DNA of 64,000 bases from Phytoactinopolyspora alkaliphila (GCF_010550695.1 NZ_JAAGOB010000008.1:62001-126000); one strand, 5' to 3'. Counted from the stretch's first letter, positions 1-7,703 are shown. Made by a program: numbers and translations. The notes: generated from the letters alone by a model not told the origin.

Positions 1-440
1 ACGAGCGCCCGGCGTCGCTGTTCGTGGCGTCGTTCATCGGGTCCACGCCGATGAACCTGGTCTCCGGCGTGATCCGGGATGCTCAAGTGCAGATCGGCGA
101 TACCGCGTTCCCGGTGCCGGCGTCAGCGGTCGAGCATGTCAGCGACGGCGAGGACGTTGTCCTGGGTTTCCGCCCAGAGCACACCATCGTCGGTGGTGAC
201 GCGGCCGGACCGTCGATCGAGGGCGAGGTCGCCGTGGTGGAGCTGCTCGGCATCGACCACCTGGTGACTGTCGAGCGTGATGCCCTCTCCATCCAGGCGA
301 CCACCCGGAACCCGCCGAAGGTGGGCGACCGAGTGCGGTTGGCTCCCGAGGCCGACCACACGCTCCTGTACCGCGCCGGGGACGGCGGGCTGGTCGGCTC
401 TCCCCGGCTGGAAGTCGCGTCGTCGGCCGTCACCTCATGA
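1..440 (+). CDS. Sugar ABC transporter ATP-binding protein, C-terminal part (UgpC/MalK type)
   Basis: Only the last ~145 codons are present; the reading frame is already open at base 3 and stops at 438-440. The fragment starts after the nucleotide-binding domain with FIGSTPMNLVSG, the phrase that in MalK/UgpC/MsmX proteins links the ATPase to the regulatory OB-fold. A TOBE-like stretch follows (GFRPEH near the start, later a VVELLG strand). Such ATPases energise CUT1 sugar importers at the inner face of the membrane. Its neighbours downstream are a HAD phosphatase and a PHP hydrolase on the same strand, so it probably ends a transporter operon lying to the left of the window. The substrate cannot be inferred. 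Family assignment is secure, exact paralogue is not. Confidence 0.85.
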   Translation, partial: ERPASLFVASFIGSTPMNLVSGVIRDAQVQIGDTAFPVPASAVEHVSDGEDVVLGFRPEHTIVGGDAAGPSIEGEVAVVELLGIDHLVTVERDALSIQATTRNPPKVGDRVRLAPEADHTLLYRAGDGGLVGSPRLEVASSAVTS

Positions 441-483
441 GCATCAGGGCTGCGGCGGCAGATCGTCGTCGATACCACCCGCG

Positions 484-1245
484 ATGATCTTGGGAGCAGG
501 CACGACGCGAGCGGTGTTCTTCGACTCCGGAGGCACCCTGGCCACGCCCACCCACGCGAGCTGGTGGCCGAAGCCCCGCTTCGCGGAGCTGGTGACCGCA
601 GCCGGGCTTTCCACGCCGGCGGACGACGACGCCTCTCGCGCGGCGCTTGCGGCTGGCACCGCGTATCTGGCCGAACGCTGGAGGGTGACGACTCTGGAGG
701 AGGAGCACGGCGTCTATGTCGGGTTCTATGACGTCGTGCTCCGCCGCCTCTACGGCGTTGCCCCGGCCGAACTCCTTCGAGCGCTGGCCGACGCGGCTGT
801 CTACGAGCTGGACCAGGAGCCGTACGCCGACACGATGCTGGTACTCGACGGGCTGGCCGAGGCCGGTGTACGGCTCGGCGTGATCACCAATGCGGGTCCA
901 TCGATCGAGCTGCGGCACCGCGACATGGGACTGCGGGACTATTTCGAGCCGTTCGTGATCTCCGCCGTCGTGGGCCACGAGAAGCCTGGTGCCCGGATCT
1001 ACCAGATCGCCCTCGAACAAGCGTCACTCGCTCCGTCTGATGTGGCCTTCGTCGACGACGTCGCCGAGAACGTGCGGACCGCGCTGGACCTCGGAATGCA
1101 GGCGTTCCTCATCGACCGTACCGGCCACGCCGCGGGAGATCAGCCCGGCGGTGGACATTCCCTGCCCACCATGACCGCCCTCGACGAACTCCTCTCCATG
1201 ATCATTGGAGATCCCGCACAGCCCCGGGTGGCGGATTTTCAATGA
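484..1245 (+). CDS. HAD-superfamily hydrolase
   Basis: About 253 residues, starting at the ATG encoding MILGAG; a longer upstream reading frame is not HAD-like. Motif I is VFFDSGGTL with the nucleophile Asp at about residue 14. The usual second Asp two residues later is replaced by Gly, which is odd for a phosphatase. Motif II is ITNAGPS, motif III has Lys in GHEKPGARIY and motif IV is FVDDVAENV. Cap and core order fit subfamily I soluble hydrolases acting on small phosphorylated metabolites. The last ~16 residues (SMIIGDPAQ onward) are encoded by a diverged copy of the repeated CCATGATCATTG dyad, so the native C terminus may once have been shorter. The stop overlaps the next ATG (ATGA). Confidence 0.82.
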   Translation: MILGAGTTRAVFFDSGGTLATPTHASWWPKPRFAELVTAAGLSTPADDDASRAALAAGTAYLAERWRVTTLEEEHGVYVGFYDVVLRRLYGVAPAELLRALADAAVYELDQEPYADTMLVLDGLAEAGVRLGVITNAGPSIELRHRDMGLRDYFEPFVISAVVGHEKPGARIYQIALEQASLAPSDVAFVDDVAENVRTALDLGMQAFLIDRTGHAAGDQPGGGHSLPTMTALDELLSMIIGDPAQPRVADFQ

Positions 1246-1254
1246 CCATGGGGA
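1195..1254. repeat. Diverged CCATGATCATTG-family dyad (copy A1)
   Basis: Arms lie at 1195-1214 (TCCATGATCATTGGAGATCC) and 1233-1254, the second an imperfect reverse complement containing CAATGACCATGGGGA. It belongs to the same family as the dyads near 16252, 20902, 25475 and 45008 but is the most degraded. The left arm encodes the end of the HAD protein; the right arm supplies its stop and the start codon of the PHP gene. Confidence 0.65.
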
Positions 1255-2471
1255 GGCGCGTCACCCGCACTCTGACGCCCGAGGACCGGGCGGTGTCCCC
1301 GTACCTGGAGATACCGTTCGAGGTGGCTCCTGGCACACCGTCGATCGAGGTCCGGCTGACGTTCGACCGGGACCGCGGCGTCGTAGACCTCGGTTGCGCA
1401 GGCGCGGGGGCGTTCCGAGGCTGGTCCGGAGGGGCTCGGTCACGCTTCGTGATCGGCGCCGACGCCGCCACGCCCGGATACCTGCCCGGCGAGCTGGAGC
1501 CGGGCCGCTGGGCCGTGGTGCTGGGCCTGCACCGGATCCCGGCCGACGGCCTGGACGTCGTCGTCGAGATCGACACGCCCGCATCCGGACCAGCGGAGAT
1601 CGAGCCTCCTCCCCCGCCGCGCCCGCAGCGCCGGCCCCGCCGCCGGCTACCGTCGGATGCCGGCTTCACCTGGGTGGCAGGCGACTTCCACGCGCACACC
1701 GTACACTCCGACGGCACGCTGGGCCGGGCACAGCTTGCCGCCCTGGCGGTCGAGGAAGGTCTCGACGTCCTGGCCGTCACGGACCACAACACGGTCAGCC
1801 ACCACGCCGGGCTGGGCGCGATCGGTGACCAGTACGGCGTCACACTGGTGCCCGGGCAGGAGGTGACCACCGATCGCGGCCACGCGAACGCGTTCGGCGC
1901 CGTCCGCTGGGTGGACTTCCGCCAGCACCCTGACGCATGGGTGTCTCAGGTGGCCGACGACGGTGGCCTGCTGTCGGTCAACCACCCCCTGGCCGCCGAC
2001 TGCGCCTGGCACCATCAGCTGGAGGCGCCGCCACCGCTGGCCGAGATCTGGCACTGGAGCTGGCTCGACCGGCGCTGGTCCGGGCCGCTGGCCTGGTGGA
2101 ACGCCTGGGGGTGGGAGACCATCCCGGTGGGCGGCAGCGACTTCCACAGCCCGGAGCAGGGCCGCTCGCTGGCGGAACCCCTGACTTGGGTGGCGATCGA
2201 GCGTCACTCCCCCGACGACGGCCCGGTGCCGTTCGAGGCGGTGATCGACGCCCTGCGCCTTGGACGCACGGCGGTGGCCGCGGGTTACGACGCCCCTGTT
2301 CTGCTTCGGGTGGACGACGAGTTCGTGGCGGTCGGGGCCGACGGAACCGCCCTCATCGACGCCGAGGGCCGCCGCCGCCCGGTCCACGGCGACCTGGTGC
2401 GATTCCCCGCCGCGCCGGGACCACACCGGCTCGAGGCACCGGACGCGGCCGTCGTCGCAATCAGCCCGTAG
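1242..2471 (+). CDS. PHP-domain metal-dependent hydrolase (CehA/McbA-like)
   Basis: 409 residues; the ATG overlaps the preceding stop by 4 bp, suggesting translational coupling. Residues 1-130 form an uncharacterised beta-rich N-terminal region followed by a proline-rich linker. The PHP phosphoesterase domain begins at about residue 145 with GDFHAHTVHSDGT (the two His of motif I). It continues with VTDHNT, PGQEVTTDRGHANAFG, VNHP and finally GGSDFHSP, which together supply a multinuclear metal site. Members of this group hydrolyse phosphoesters or carbamate-like bonds. Next to a sugar transporter and a HAD phosphatase, a role in handling an imported glycerophosphodiester or sugar phosphate is plausible but unproven. 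No signal peptide is seen, so it should be cytoplasmic. Confidence 0.82.
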   Translation: MTMGRRVTRTLTPEDRAVSPYLEIPFEVAPGTPSIEVRLTFDRDRGVVDLGCAGAGAFRGWSGGARSRFVIGADAATPGYLPGELEPGRWAVVLGLHRIPADGLDVVVEIDTPASGPAEIEPPPPPRPQRRPRRRLPSDAGFTWVAGDFHAHTVHSDGTLGRAQLAALAVEEGLDVLAVTDHNTVSHHAGLGAIGDQYGVTLVPGQEVTTDRGHANAFGAVRWVDFRQHPDAWVSQVADDGGLLSVNHPLAADCAWHHQLEAPPPLAEIWHWSWLDRRWSGPLAWWNAWGWETIPVGGSDFHSPEQGRSLAEPLTWVAIERHSPDDGPVPFEAVIDALRLGRTAVAAGYDAPVLLRVDDEFVAVGADGTALIDAEGRRRPVHGDLVRFPAAPGPHRLEAPDAAVVAISP

Positions 2472-2527
2472 CGACCCGACCCCCATCCCGGCGGCACAAG
2501 GCGAGCGCGGTGGCCCGAACGTGAAGT

Positions 2528-2545
2528 TGTATGGTAGACAATACA
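2528..2545. promoter_or_regulatory. Putative GntR-type operator at the add start codon
   Basis: TGTATGGTAGACAATACA is a dyad with 14 of 18 symmetrical bases (TGTAT and ATACA arms, inner GT/AC), the form expected for a GntR/HutC-family site. It ends 1-2 bases before the GTG start of the deaminase gene. A -10-like TATGGT lies inside it, so a bound repressor would block a leaderless or very short-leader transcript. The regulator encoded immediately downstream of add is the obvious candidate ligand. Confidence 0.55.
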
Positions 2546-2546
2546 T

Positions 2547-3614
2547 GTGACCGGACCTGAGAACGCCGCCATCGTTCCCTGGCTGAAAGACCTGCCGAAG
2601 GTGGAGCTGCACGTCCACCTCGAAGGCTCGCTACGTCCCACCACCCTGTTCAGGCTCGCCGAACGCAACGGCGTGGACGTCGGCGCGTCGACCCCGGACG
2701 AACTGAACGGCCTCTACCAGTTCAACGACTTCGAGGACTTCGCCAAGCTGTTCTTCACCGGCCTCGCCGTGCTGCGGTCCGCGGAGGACTTCGCCGACGC
2801 GACGGTGTCACTCGCCGCCGAGCTGGCCGCGCAGAACGTCCCCTACGCCGAGGTGACCTCCACGCCGCTCACGCATCAGCGCCGCGGCGTGGCACTCGAG
2901 GAGTACCGGGACGGCCTCAACGAGGGCCGGCGGCGTGCCCGGGCCGACTACGGCGTCGATCTCGCGTGGGTCTGCGACATCGCCCGTGAAACCGAGGACC
3001 CGGAGTCCGAGGCAACCATCGGTTACCTGCTGGATTCCACCGCGCCGGACGGCGTCGTCGGTCTCGGGCTGGGCGGTATCGAGGCCGGCTTCCCGCCCGA
3101 GCTGTTCGCCTCGTCGTTCGCCCGGGCGAAAGCCAGCGGACTTGCCTCGCTCCCCCATGCCGGGGAGACGGTCGGACCTGAGAGCATCTGGGGCGCGCTG
3201 GGGTCGCTGAACGCGGACCGGATCGGCCACGGCGTTCATTCGCTGGCAGACCCTGACCTCATCGCACATCTCGCGGCCGAGCGGATCCCCCTCGAAGTGG
3301 CGCCCTCGTCCAACGTCGCGTTGAAGATCAGCGACAGCCTGGAGGCGCATCCGCTCGGCGAGCTCGCCGCGGCGGGCGTCGTCGTCACCATCAACACCGA
3401 CGACCCCGCCTACTTCCAGACCACGCTGACCGACGAGCTCCTGGCCGCGCACCGCTTCCACGGGTTCACCAGGACGAAGCTGGTCGCCGCCCAACTCGCG
3501 GCGCTGAACGCGTCCTACGCCGCAACGGCCACCAAGCTGCGGGTCCGGGCGGAACTGCAACGGCTTCTTCCGGGAGGGGCGGAGGACCAGCGTGGCCAGA
3601 CCACCCGGACCTGA
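2547..3614 (+). CDS. add: Adenosine deaminase family protein
   Basis: 355 residues, starting at a GTG. Family signatures appear in order: ELHVHLEGS (metal His at about 22 and 24), HAGE near residue 204 (catalytic Glu), HGVHS near 228, and NTDDP near 283 (metal Asp). This is the full TIM-barrel of the adenosine/aminodeoxyfutalosine deaminase group. The enzyme hydrolytically removes the 6-amino group of adenosine-like nucleosides in the cytoplasm. No menaquinone-pathway genes are nearby, so classical adenosine deaminase is preferred over aminodeoxyfutalosine deaminase, without certainty. There is no clear ribosome-binding site and a -10-like box sits about 12 bases upstream, which suits a leaderless mRNA. 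The 3' end overlaps the GntR gene by 23 bp. Confidence 0.85.
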   Translation: MTGPENAAIVPWLKDLPKVELHVHLEGSLRPTTLFRLAERNGVDVGASTPDELNGLYQFNDFEDFAKLFFTGLAVLRSAEDFADATVSLAAELAAQNVPYAEVTSTPLTHQRRGVALEEYRDGLNEGRRRARADYGVDLAWVCDIARETEDPESEATIGYLLDSTAPDGVVGLGLGGIEAGFPPELFASSFARAKASGLASLPHAGETVGPESIWGALGSLNADRIGHGVHSLADPDLIAHLAAERIPLEVAPSSNVALKISDSLEAHPLGELAAAGVVVTINTDDPAYFQTTLTDELLAAHRFHGFTRTKLVAAQLAALNASYAATATKLRVRAELQRLLPGGAEDQRGQTTRT

Positions 3615-4347
3615 CCGGCCGCTGTACACGCGGATCGCGGCGTCGCTGAAGAGCCGGATCCTGGCCGGATCGCTCGCCCCCGGTCAGCGTCTGCCCGGGG
3701 AGGAACATCTCGCCCGCACCATGGGCGTCAGCCGCAGCACTGTCCGCCAGGCCATCGCGGTACTGCGCGAGACCGGATACGTGACCAGTCAGCGCGGGTC
3801 CGGCACGTATGTCGCCGCACAGCCGCCCATCGAGCCGCTGTCGCCGCGGTCCGGTCCCGTCTACACCGGGTTCCTCGACGATCTCGACGACGAGGCCACC
3901 GAGGTCGACGAGCGCGGGCGCACCCAGGACAGGATTCCCGCCGACCTCGCCATCGCCTCTGACCTGCGCATACCGGTAGGCACGGAGGTGGTGCGCTACC
4001 GAGCCGTCCGCGCCCGCGCGGGCATCGTCTACGGTTACGCCACGGACATCGTCCCACTGACGGTGGCCGCGATGATCACGCCGGACATCCTGGAGGGCAG
4101 CCCGACCATCGTGGACGCGCTCGCCAACGCCGGCCACCAGGTGGCGGAGAGCCTCCAGCGGGTCGAACCGACCCTCGTGGACGAGGCGACCGCGAGACTC
4201 TGCGGTGTGCGGCCCGGCTCCGCTGCGCTGGCCCTCACCGGTGTGGCGTACGACGACGACCGTCGCCCGATCGATAGCTACACGCTGACCATCGTCCAGG
4301 GCTACCCGATCGGCCTGCACCTGACCCGGGCCAACCAGCCCGATTGA
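3592..4347 (+). CDS. GntR-family transcriptional regulator with UTRA domain
   Basis: 251 residues. The GTG start is preceded by GGAGGA five bases upstream, within the end of add. Residues ~8-75 form the GntR winged helix (LKSRILAGSLAPGQRLPGEE, then SRSTVRQAI and the wing RGSGTYV). Residues ~100-245 are a UTRA effector domain of the HutC subfamily. The 23-bp overlap with the deaminase gene implies co-transcription. The GntR-like dyad at the add start suggests an autoregulated two-gene unit responding to a nucleoside or nucleotide-like ligand; the ligand is inference. Confidence 0.88.
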   Translation: MARPPGPDRPLYTRIAASLKSRILAGSLAPGQRLPGEEHLARTMGVSRSTVRQAIAVLRETGYVTSQRGSGTYVAAQPPIEPLSPRSGPVYTGFLDDLDDEATEVDERGRTQDRIPADLAIASDLRIPVGTEVVRYRAVRARAGIVYGYATDIVPLTVAAMITPDILEGSPTIVDALANAGHQVAESLQRVEPTLVDEATARLCGVRPGSAALALTGVAYDDDRRPIDSYTLTIVQGYPIGLHLTRANQPD

Positions 4348-4374
4348 GCCGCGAAGATACCCGCACCATCCGGC

Positions 4375-4416
4375 GTACCGACATCGTCCGGGTGATCACC
4401 CCGACAATGTCGGTAC
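4375..4416. repeat. 42-bp palindrome, left copy (B1)
   Basis: Arms GTACCGACAT and ATGTCGGTAC flank a symmetrical GTGATCAC core. The whole 42 bp matches the reverse complement of 4819-4860 at 41 of 42 positions. The pair therefore forms long inverted repeats bounding a 486-bp segment that holds one small gene. It also follows the GntR stop closely and could act as a terminator or regulator site. Confidence 0.8.
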
Positions 4417-4453
4417 TCTCCCTGCGGTCCGGCGTCAGCCAGCCCGGCGACGT

Positions 4454-4723
4454 TCAGGCGACGCCCGCCTTGCGGGCAAGCCGTCCGACGTTCACCGTCC
4501 AGCCGACGCCGAACACGTGCGGCTTGACGATGGCGTCGTCGTCAGGCGCCCACATCCGCTCCCGGAGCCGGTCCGTAGTGGGAGGGCGGAAATCGTAGGG
4601 CACCACTCCGCCGAGCTTGCCCTGCCAGGTGCGCTCCTCCGCGGGTTTACGCAGTTCCGAGGCCACGGCTGCGCCGACCGCGGCCACCGCTCCGAGCCCG
4701 ATGATTGTGCTGCTCTTCTTCAT
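4454..4723 (-). CDS. Small membrane-anchored protein, DUF5808-like
   Basis: 89 residues from the ATG encoding MKKSST. An N-terminal hydrophobic segment (residues ~5-22, IIGLGAVAAVGAAVASEL) looks like a membrane anchor or uncleaved signal. The rest is soluble and ends with WAPDDDAIVKPHVFGVGWTV followed by NVGRLARK, which resembles the short DUF5808 signature (FG-GWT-N). Function unknown. The gene lies alone between the two inverted 42-bp palindromes and opposes its neighbours, so it may be cargo of a small non-autonomous element. Confidence 0.6.
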   Translation of the reverse strand: MKKSSTIIGLGAVAAVGAAVASELRKPAEERTWQGKLGGVVPYDFRPPTTDRLRERMWAPDDDAIVKPHVFGVGWTVNVGRLARKAGVA

Positions 4724-4818
4724 GCCCGCACTGTAGGTCGCGGCCCCGCACCGCTGCCAGCACAATCGGTGAACCGGCCGTGCGCTCTTGCGGCTCGGCT
4801 CTCCGCGGCTGCCTGGTG

Positions 4819-4860
4819 GTACCGACATTGTCGGAGTGATCACCCGGACGATGTCGGTAC
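4819..4860. repeat. 42-bp palindrome, right copy (B2)
   Basis: Inverted partner of 4375-4416, with one base difference. It ends four bases before the ATG of a methyltransferase fragment. No convincing target-site duplication was seen outside the pair (only a shared GC). Confidence 0.8.
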
Positions 4861-4864
4861 GCTC

Positions 4865-5134
4865 ATGCCTGTCCGGCCGACGCCGAGCGCGCCGTCTCCG
4901 CAGGACGACCTTCCCATGCTGCCACCCACGCTGCAGGGCAAAGACGTGATCGAGCTTGGCTGCGGCACCGCCTACGTGTCCGCATGGATGGCACGTCGAG
5001 GCGCCCGGCCGGTGGGTCTGGACAACTCGGCCGAGCAGCTGGCCACCACTGCGCAAGACCTGATCGATGGAGGATTTCACCGTCATCACTGGAGAATCGT
5101 GCGTGCCCAGACCCACAGAACCATCCATCGCTGA
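4865..5134 (+). pseudogene. Truncated class I SAM-dependent methyltransferase fragment
   Basis: About 89 codons. The readable part contains a canonical methyltransferase motif I (DVIELGCGTAYVSAWMARRG) and the acidic strand-2 loop PVGLDNSAEQL. Homologues of this type usually have ~50 residues before motif I and ~150 after. Here the N terminus is cut at the palindrome B2, and similarity stops soon after AEQLATTAQ. The fragment cannot fold as a complete Rossmann methyltransferase, so it is called a remnant. The adjacent 42-bp palindrome may mark the truncating event. Confidence 0.65.
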
Positions 5135-5189
5135 GAACACGATCTTCCACCGTTGCACGGCACGCTGCGCAGCAGCCTTGTGACCGCGC

Positions 5190-6212
5190 TCAGCCAGCCA
5201 ATTTCTCCGGCCACCGCAGTGCGACGGCCAGCTGTCGCGGCACGTCCCTGATCAGCTCTGGAACGAGCCTTCGGCTCAATGCCACCTCATCGACGGCCGC
5301 CGAACGAGTGCCGATGGCCCGCTCGACGTTGAACGCCAGCCAGTCAAGCCTAGTGGACATCGCCGGGCCGAGATCCGCCGGATGAATCTCCTCGGCCGCT
5401 CCCCCGGCACATCGATACGCGCGCACCACCTCACGAGCCACGTCGAGGTGCCGCCAACCAGCAAGCGAGAGCGCCACGTCGGCCAGTTCCCGCCGTGGAA
5501 CCAGTGGCATCGCCACGTCCCAGTCACAGAGCACCGGGCCGTCGGGCGCGAGCACGATGTTCTTCTGGTCGATGTCGCCGTGACACATGACCTCGGGCTC
5601 GTCCGTGCTGCCCGCTTCCTGGGCCAGCTCGGCGATTCGGCCGGCGTGTGGCCGGAGCTCCCAGAGATCTGCCGCCCACGCTGCGTGGGCGGCGCGCGCT
5701 TTTGAGACGAGTTCCGGCCACTGGTCAGCGGTGTCCGTGTTGAATATCGGAAAGATCGTCCGGTCGCTCGTCGTGACCTGCAGGCCGTGTACCGTGGCCA
5801 GCGTCGCACCTGCCCATGCCGCTACCTCGGATCCCACCGGCTCAGGCGGCAGTGCCGACCCGTCCATCCACCGGTGCACCCGCACCGGGATGGGATCCGT
5901 ACCGGCTACCGACTCCACCCAGGCGACGCATCCGCCGTCTGCCGGGTTGGGCACCGGTTCCGGCATCCGTATCCCGGCCAGGTGAGCACGGGCCTCAAGC
6001 GTCCAGGCAGCGTCGAGCCATTCCAGCCACCGCGCCACGTTCCATGGGTTTCGCAGGTGCTTCACCGCGTACACACCAACGCTCGTGGTCAGCCGGTACA
6101 CCCGGTTGGACCAGGCGCCTGCCACGGGCGTCATCGCCACGACTCGCCCTGGAACTCCGAACGCAGCCAAGACCGCGTCTGGATCCGGCTTGTCCTCGGT
6201 AGTGCCAACCAC
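5190..6212 (-). CDS. APH-family phosphotransferase (aminoglycoside/choline-kinase-like)
   Basis: 340 residues. The catalytic loop is CHGDIDQKNIVL (Asp and Asn of the HGDxxxxN motif) and the metal-binding segment is LCDWDVA. An upstream nucleotide-binding half contains a VYAVKHL Lys. This is the APH (PF01636) fold that phosphorylates hydroxyls of antibiotics, choline, homoserine or sugars; the sequence alone does not tell which. The gene stands alone between the methyltransferase fragment and the oxidoreductase gene, and is read leftward. It is not strongly similar to a named resistance enzyme, so no resistance claim is made. Confidence 0.75.
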   Translation of the reverse strand: MVGTTEDKPDPDAVLAAFGVPGRVVAMTPVAGAWSNRVYRLTTSVGVYAVKHLRNPWNVARWLEWLDAAWTLEARAHLAGIRMPEPVPNPADGGCVAWVESVAGTDPIPVRVHRWMDGSALPPEPVGSEVAAWAGATLATVHGLQVTTSDRTIFPIFNTDTADQWPELVSKARAAHAAWAADLWELRPHAGRIAELAQEAGSTDEPEVMCHGDIDQKNIVLAPDGPVLCDWDVAMPLVPRRELADVALSLAGWRHLDVAREVVRAYRCAGGAAEEIHPADLGPAMSTRLDWLAFNVERAIGTRSAAVDEVALSRRLVPELIRDVPRQLAVALRWPEKLAG

Positions 6213-6240
6213 GCGCGCACTCTACCGAGGCCGACGCCAA

Positions 6241-6275
6241 TCCTGCGTCCTGACGCGATTCCTGCGTCCTGACGC
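6241..6275. repeat. Short direct repeat upstream of the APH-like gene
   Basis: TCCTGCGTCCTGACGC occurs at 6241-6256 and again at 6260-6275, a 19-bp period. It lies 30-60 bp upstream of the APH-like start codon (6212), between that gene and the end of the oxidoreductase gene. It may be a regulator half-site pair or a replication-slippage product. Confidence 0.5.
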
Positions 6276-6362
6276 CCTCCAGCCGCGCCAAAAGCCGCTT
6301 CGAGGCCGGGAAGCGCGACTGAAACGCGCCAGGACGACACAAAGGCGTCAGGTTGGCTCCGG

Positions 6363-7334
6363 TCACGGCCGCAGGATCACCTTGCCCGTCGTCTTCCGGC
6401 TCTCCAGCGCCGCGTGCGCTTCCGCGGCCGCCGCCAGTGGGAACGCCTGGATCGTCGGCACGAGCTCACCCTTGGCCGCGCCCTCGAGTGCTCGTCGTTC
6501 CACCTCGGCGAAGCGGTCGGCGTGACTCAGGAGGTGCCCGAGCGCGTCGACGACCGTGAGACCACGGGACTTCTGCAGCTCCGAGTCGAGGTCGGGCTCT
6601 TCCCGGGAGGACTGACCGATGCTGACGAAGCGCCCGCCATCGGCGAGCAGAGAGAACGCCGCATCCGCCTTGTCACCGCCAACTCCATCGAGCACGACGG
6701 TGACCCGGCGCCCGCCGAGGGCGTCGAGGACAGTGTCGACCCAGTCCGATCGGTTGTAATCGACAGCGACGTCGGCCCCCAAGCCGCGGACGGCGGCGAC
6801 CTTGTCCGGACCCCCGGCTGCGCCGACCACCGTCGCCCCGACGCTCAGCACGTGCCGGACCACCAGCTGGCCGACTCCTCCAGCGGCGGACGTCACGAGG
6901 ACCACATCGTCGGCACCGACGTCAGCGAGGTCCAGTAAGCCGAGCGTGGTGGCCCCGGTGCGGACCATAGCCACCGCAACGTCGAACTCCACGCCCTCCG
7001 GAATCGGCTGCACTGCGGCGACGTCGGCGACCGCCAGCTCCACGTAGCCACCTGGCTGTCCGAGCGCGGTCACGACGCGACGCCCGATCCATGACTCGGC
7101 GGCCCCGGCGCCTACACCGTCCACGACCCCGGCCACCTCCGATCCGAACACTGATGGCAGCTGCGGAAGAGGCGGGCCGATCGGCAGGCCGGCTCGCATC
7201 GCGGTCTCGATGTAGTGCACGCCGGACACCTTCACCGCGATGCGCAGCTGGCCGTCGGCAGGTTGGGGATCGGGTACGGTCTCGTAGCTGAGATTGCCGG
7301 CCGGTCCGAACTCGCGCAGGACTACTGCTCGCAT
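6363..7334 (-). CDS. Zinc-independent quinone oxidoreductase (MDR superfamily)
   Basis: 323 residues with a GroES-like N-terminal half and a Rossmann C-terminal half. The nucleotide loop is TSAAGGVGQLVVRH, and GADVAVDYN follows the adenosine-ribose strand. The structural and catalytic Cys ligands of zinc alcohol dehydrogenases are missing, placing it with NADPH:quinone reductases (QOR). The start MRAVVLREFGPAGNL is typical. It probably reduces quinones or enones using NADPH in the cytoplasm. It is monocistronic or transcribed after the L31 gene 59 bp upstream; no regulator is linked. Confidence 0.8.
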   Translation of the reverse strand: MRAVVLREFGPAGNLSYETVPDPQPADGQLRIAVKVSGVHYIETAMRAGLPIGPPLPQLPSVFGSEVAGVVDGVGAGAAESWIGRRVVTALGQPGGYVELAVADVAAVQPIPEGVEFDVAVAMVRTGATTLGLLDLADVGADDVVLVTSAAGGVGQLVVRHVLSVGATVVGAAGGPDKVAAVRGLGADVAVDYNRSDWVDTVLDALGGRRVTVVLDGVGGDKADAAFSLLADGGRFVSIGQSSREEPDLDSELQKSRGLTVVDALGHLLSHADRFAEVERRALEGAAKGELVPTIQAFPLAAAAEAHAALESRKTTGKVILRP

Positions 7335-7393
7335 GGAATTCTCCTCGATTGGGGAAGGACGGCTCCAGTCAAGTACCTCAACCTTTATTCAGG

Positions 7394-7651
7394 TCAAGCG
7401 ACGCTCTCTCCCCCGGCGAACCGGCGGCGGAACTTCTCCACCTGCCCGGCGGAGTCCAGGATCCGCGACGTCCTCGTGTAGAACGGGTGACTCGCCGATG
7501 AGATCTCGACGTCGACCACGGGATAGGTCTGACCGTCGTCCCACACGACCGTCTCGTCCGACGTCGCGGTCGAGCGGGTCAGGAATGCCATGTCGGCGCC
7601 ACGGTCCCGGAAGACCACAGGACGGTAGTCGGGATGGATGATGTTCTTCAT
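7394..7651 (-). CDS. rpmE2: 50S ribosomal protein L31 type B
   Basis: 85 residues starting [16 protein letters not shown], with GAGGAG about seven bases upstream; an earlier in-frame start would add ten unlikely residues. SHPFYTR and VEKFRRRF are hallmarks of type B L31. It lacks the CxxC zinc ribbon of type A L31 and so is the zinc-free paralogue, which replaces the zinc-bearing form on ribosomes under zinc starvation. In actinobacteria this gene is normally repressed by Zur. A perfect AACGA-GTA-TCGTT dyad 40 bp upstream is in the right place for such control. Confidence 0.92.
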   Translation of the reverse strand: MKNIIHPDYRPVVFRDRGADMAFLTRSTATSDETVVWDDGQTYPVVDVEISSASHPFYTRTSRILDSAGQVEKFRRRFAGGESVA

Positions 7652-7690
7652 AGAACGCTCCTCGTCATGGTCGAACGTCACCCTACTTAT

Positions 7691-7703
7691 AACGAGTATC
7701 GTT
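7691..7703. promoter_or_regulatory. Putative Zur-type operator/promoter of rpmE2
   Basis: AACGAGTATCGTT is a perfect 5-3-5 inverted repeat. Read leftward, TATAAG next to it could serve as the -10 of the rpmE2 promoter, so a bound repressor would overlap RNA polymerase. Assignment to Zur rests on the known regulation of type B L31 genes; the half-sites do not exactly match a published Zur consensus. Confidence 0.4.

Noticed and set aside
2465-2527. Riboswitch or structured leader before add
   Set aside because: The space is only about 75 bp, shows no conserved riboswitch elements, and the promoter signal lies at the start codon.
6241-6275. Possible CRISPR array
   Set aside because: There are only two 16-bp direct repeats with a 3-bp gap and no spacers; no cas genes or repeat-spacer series occur in the window.
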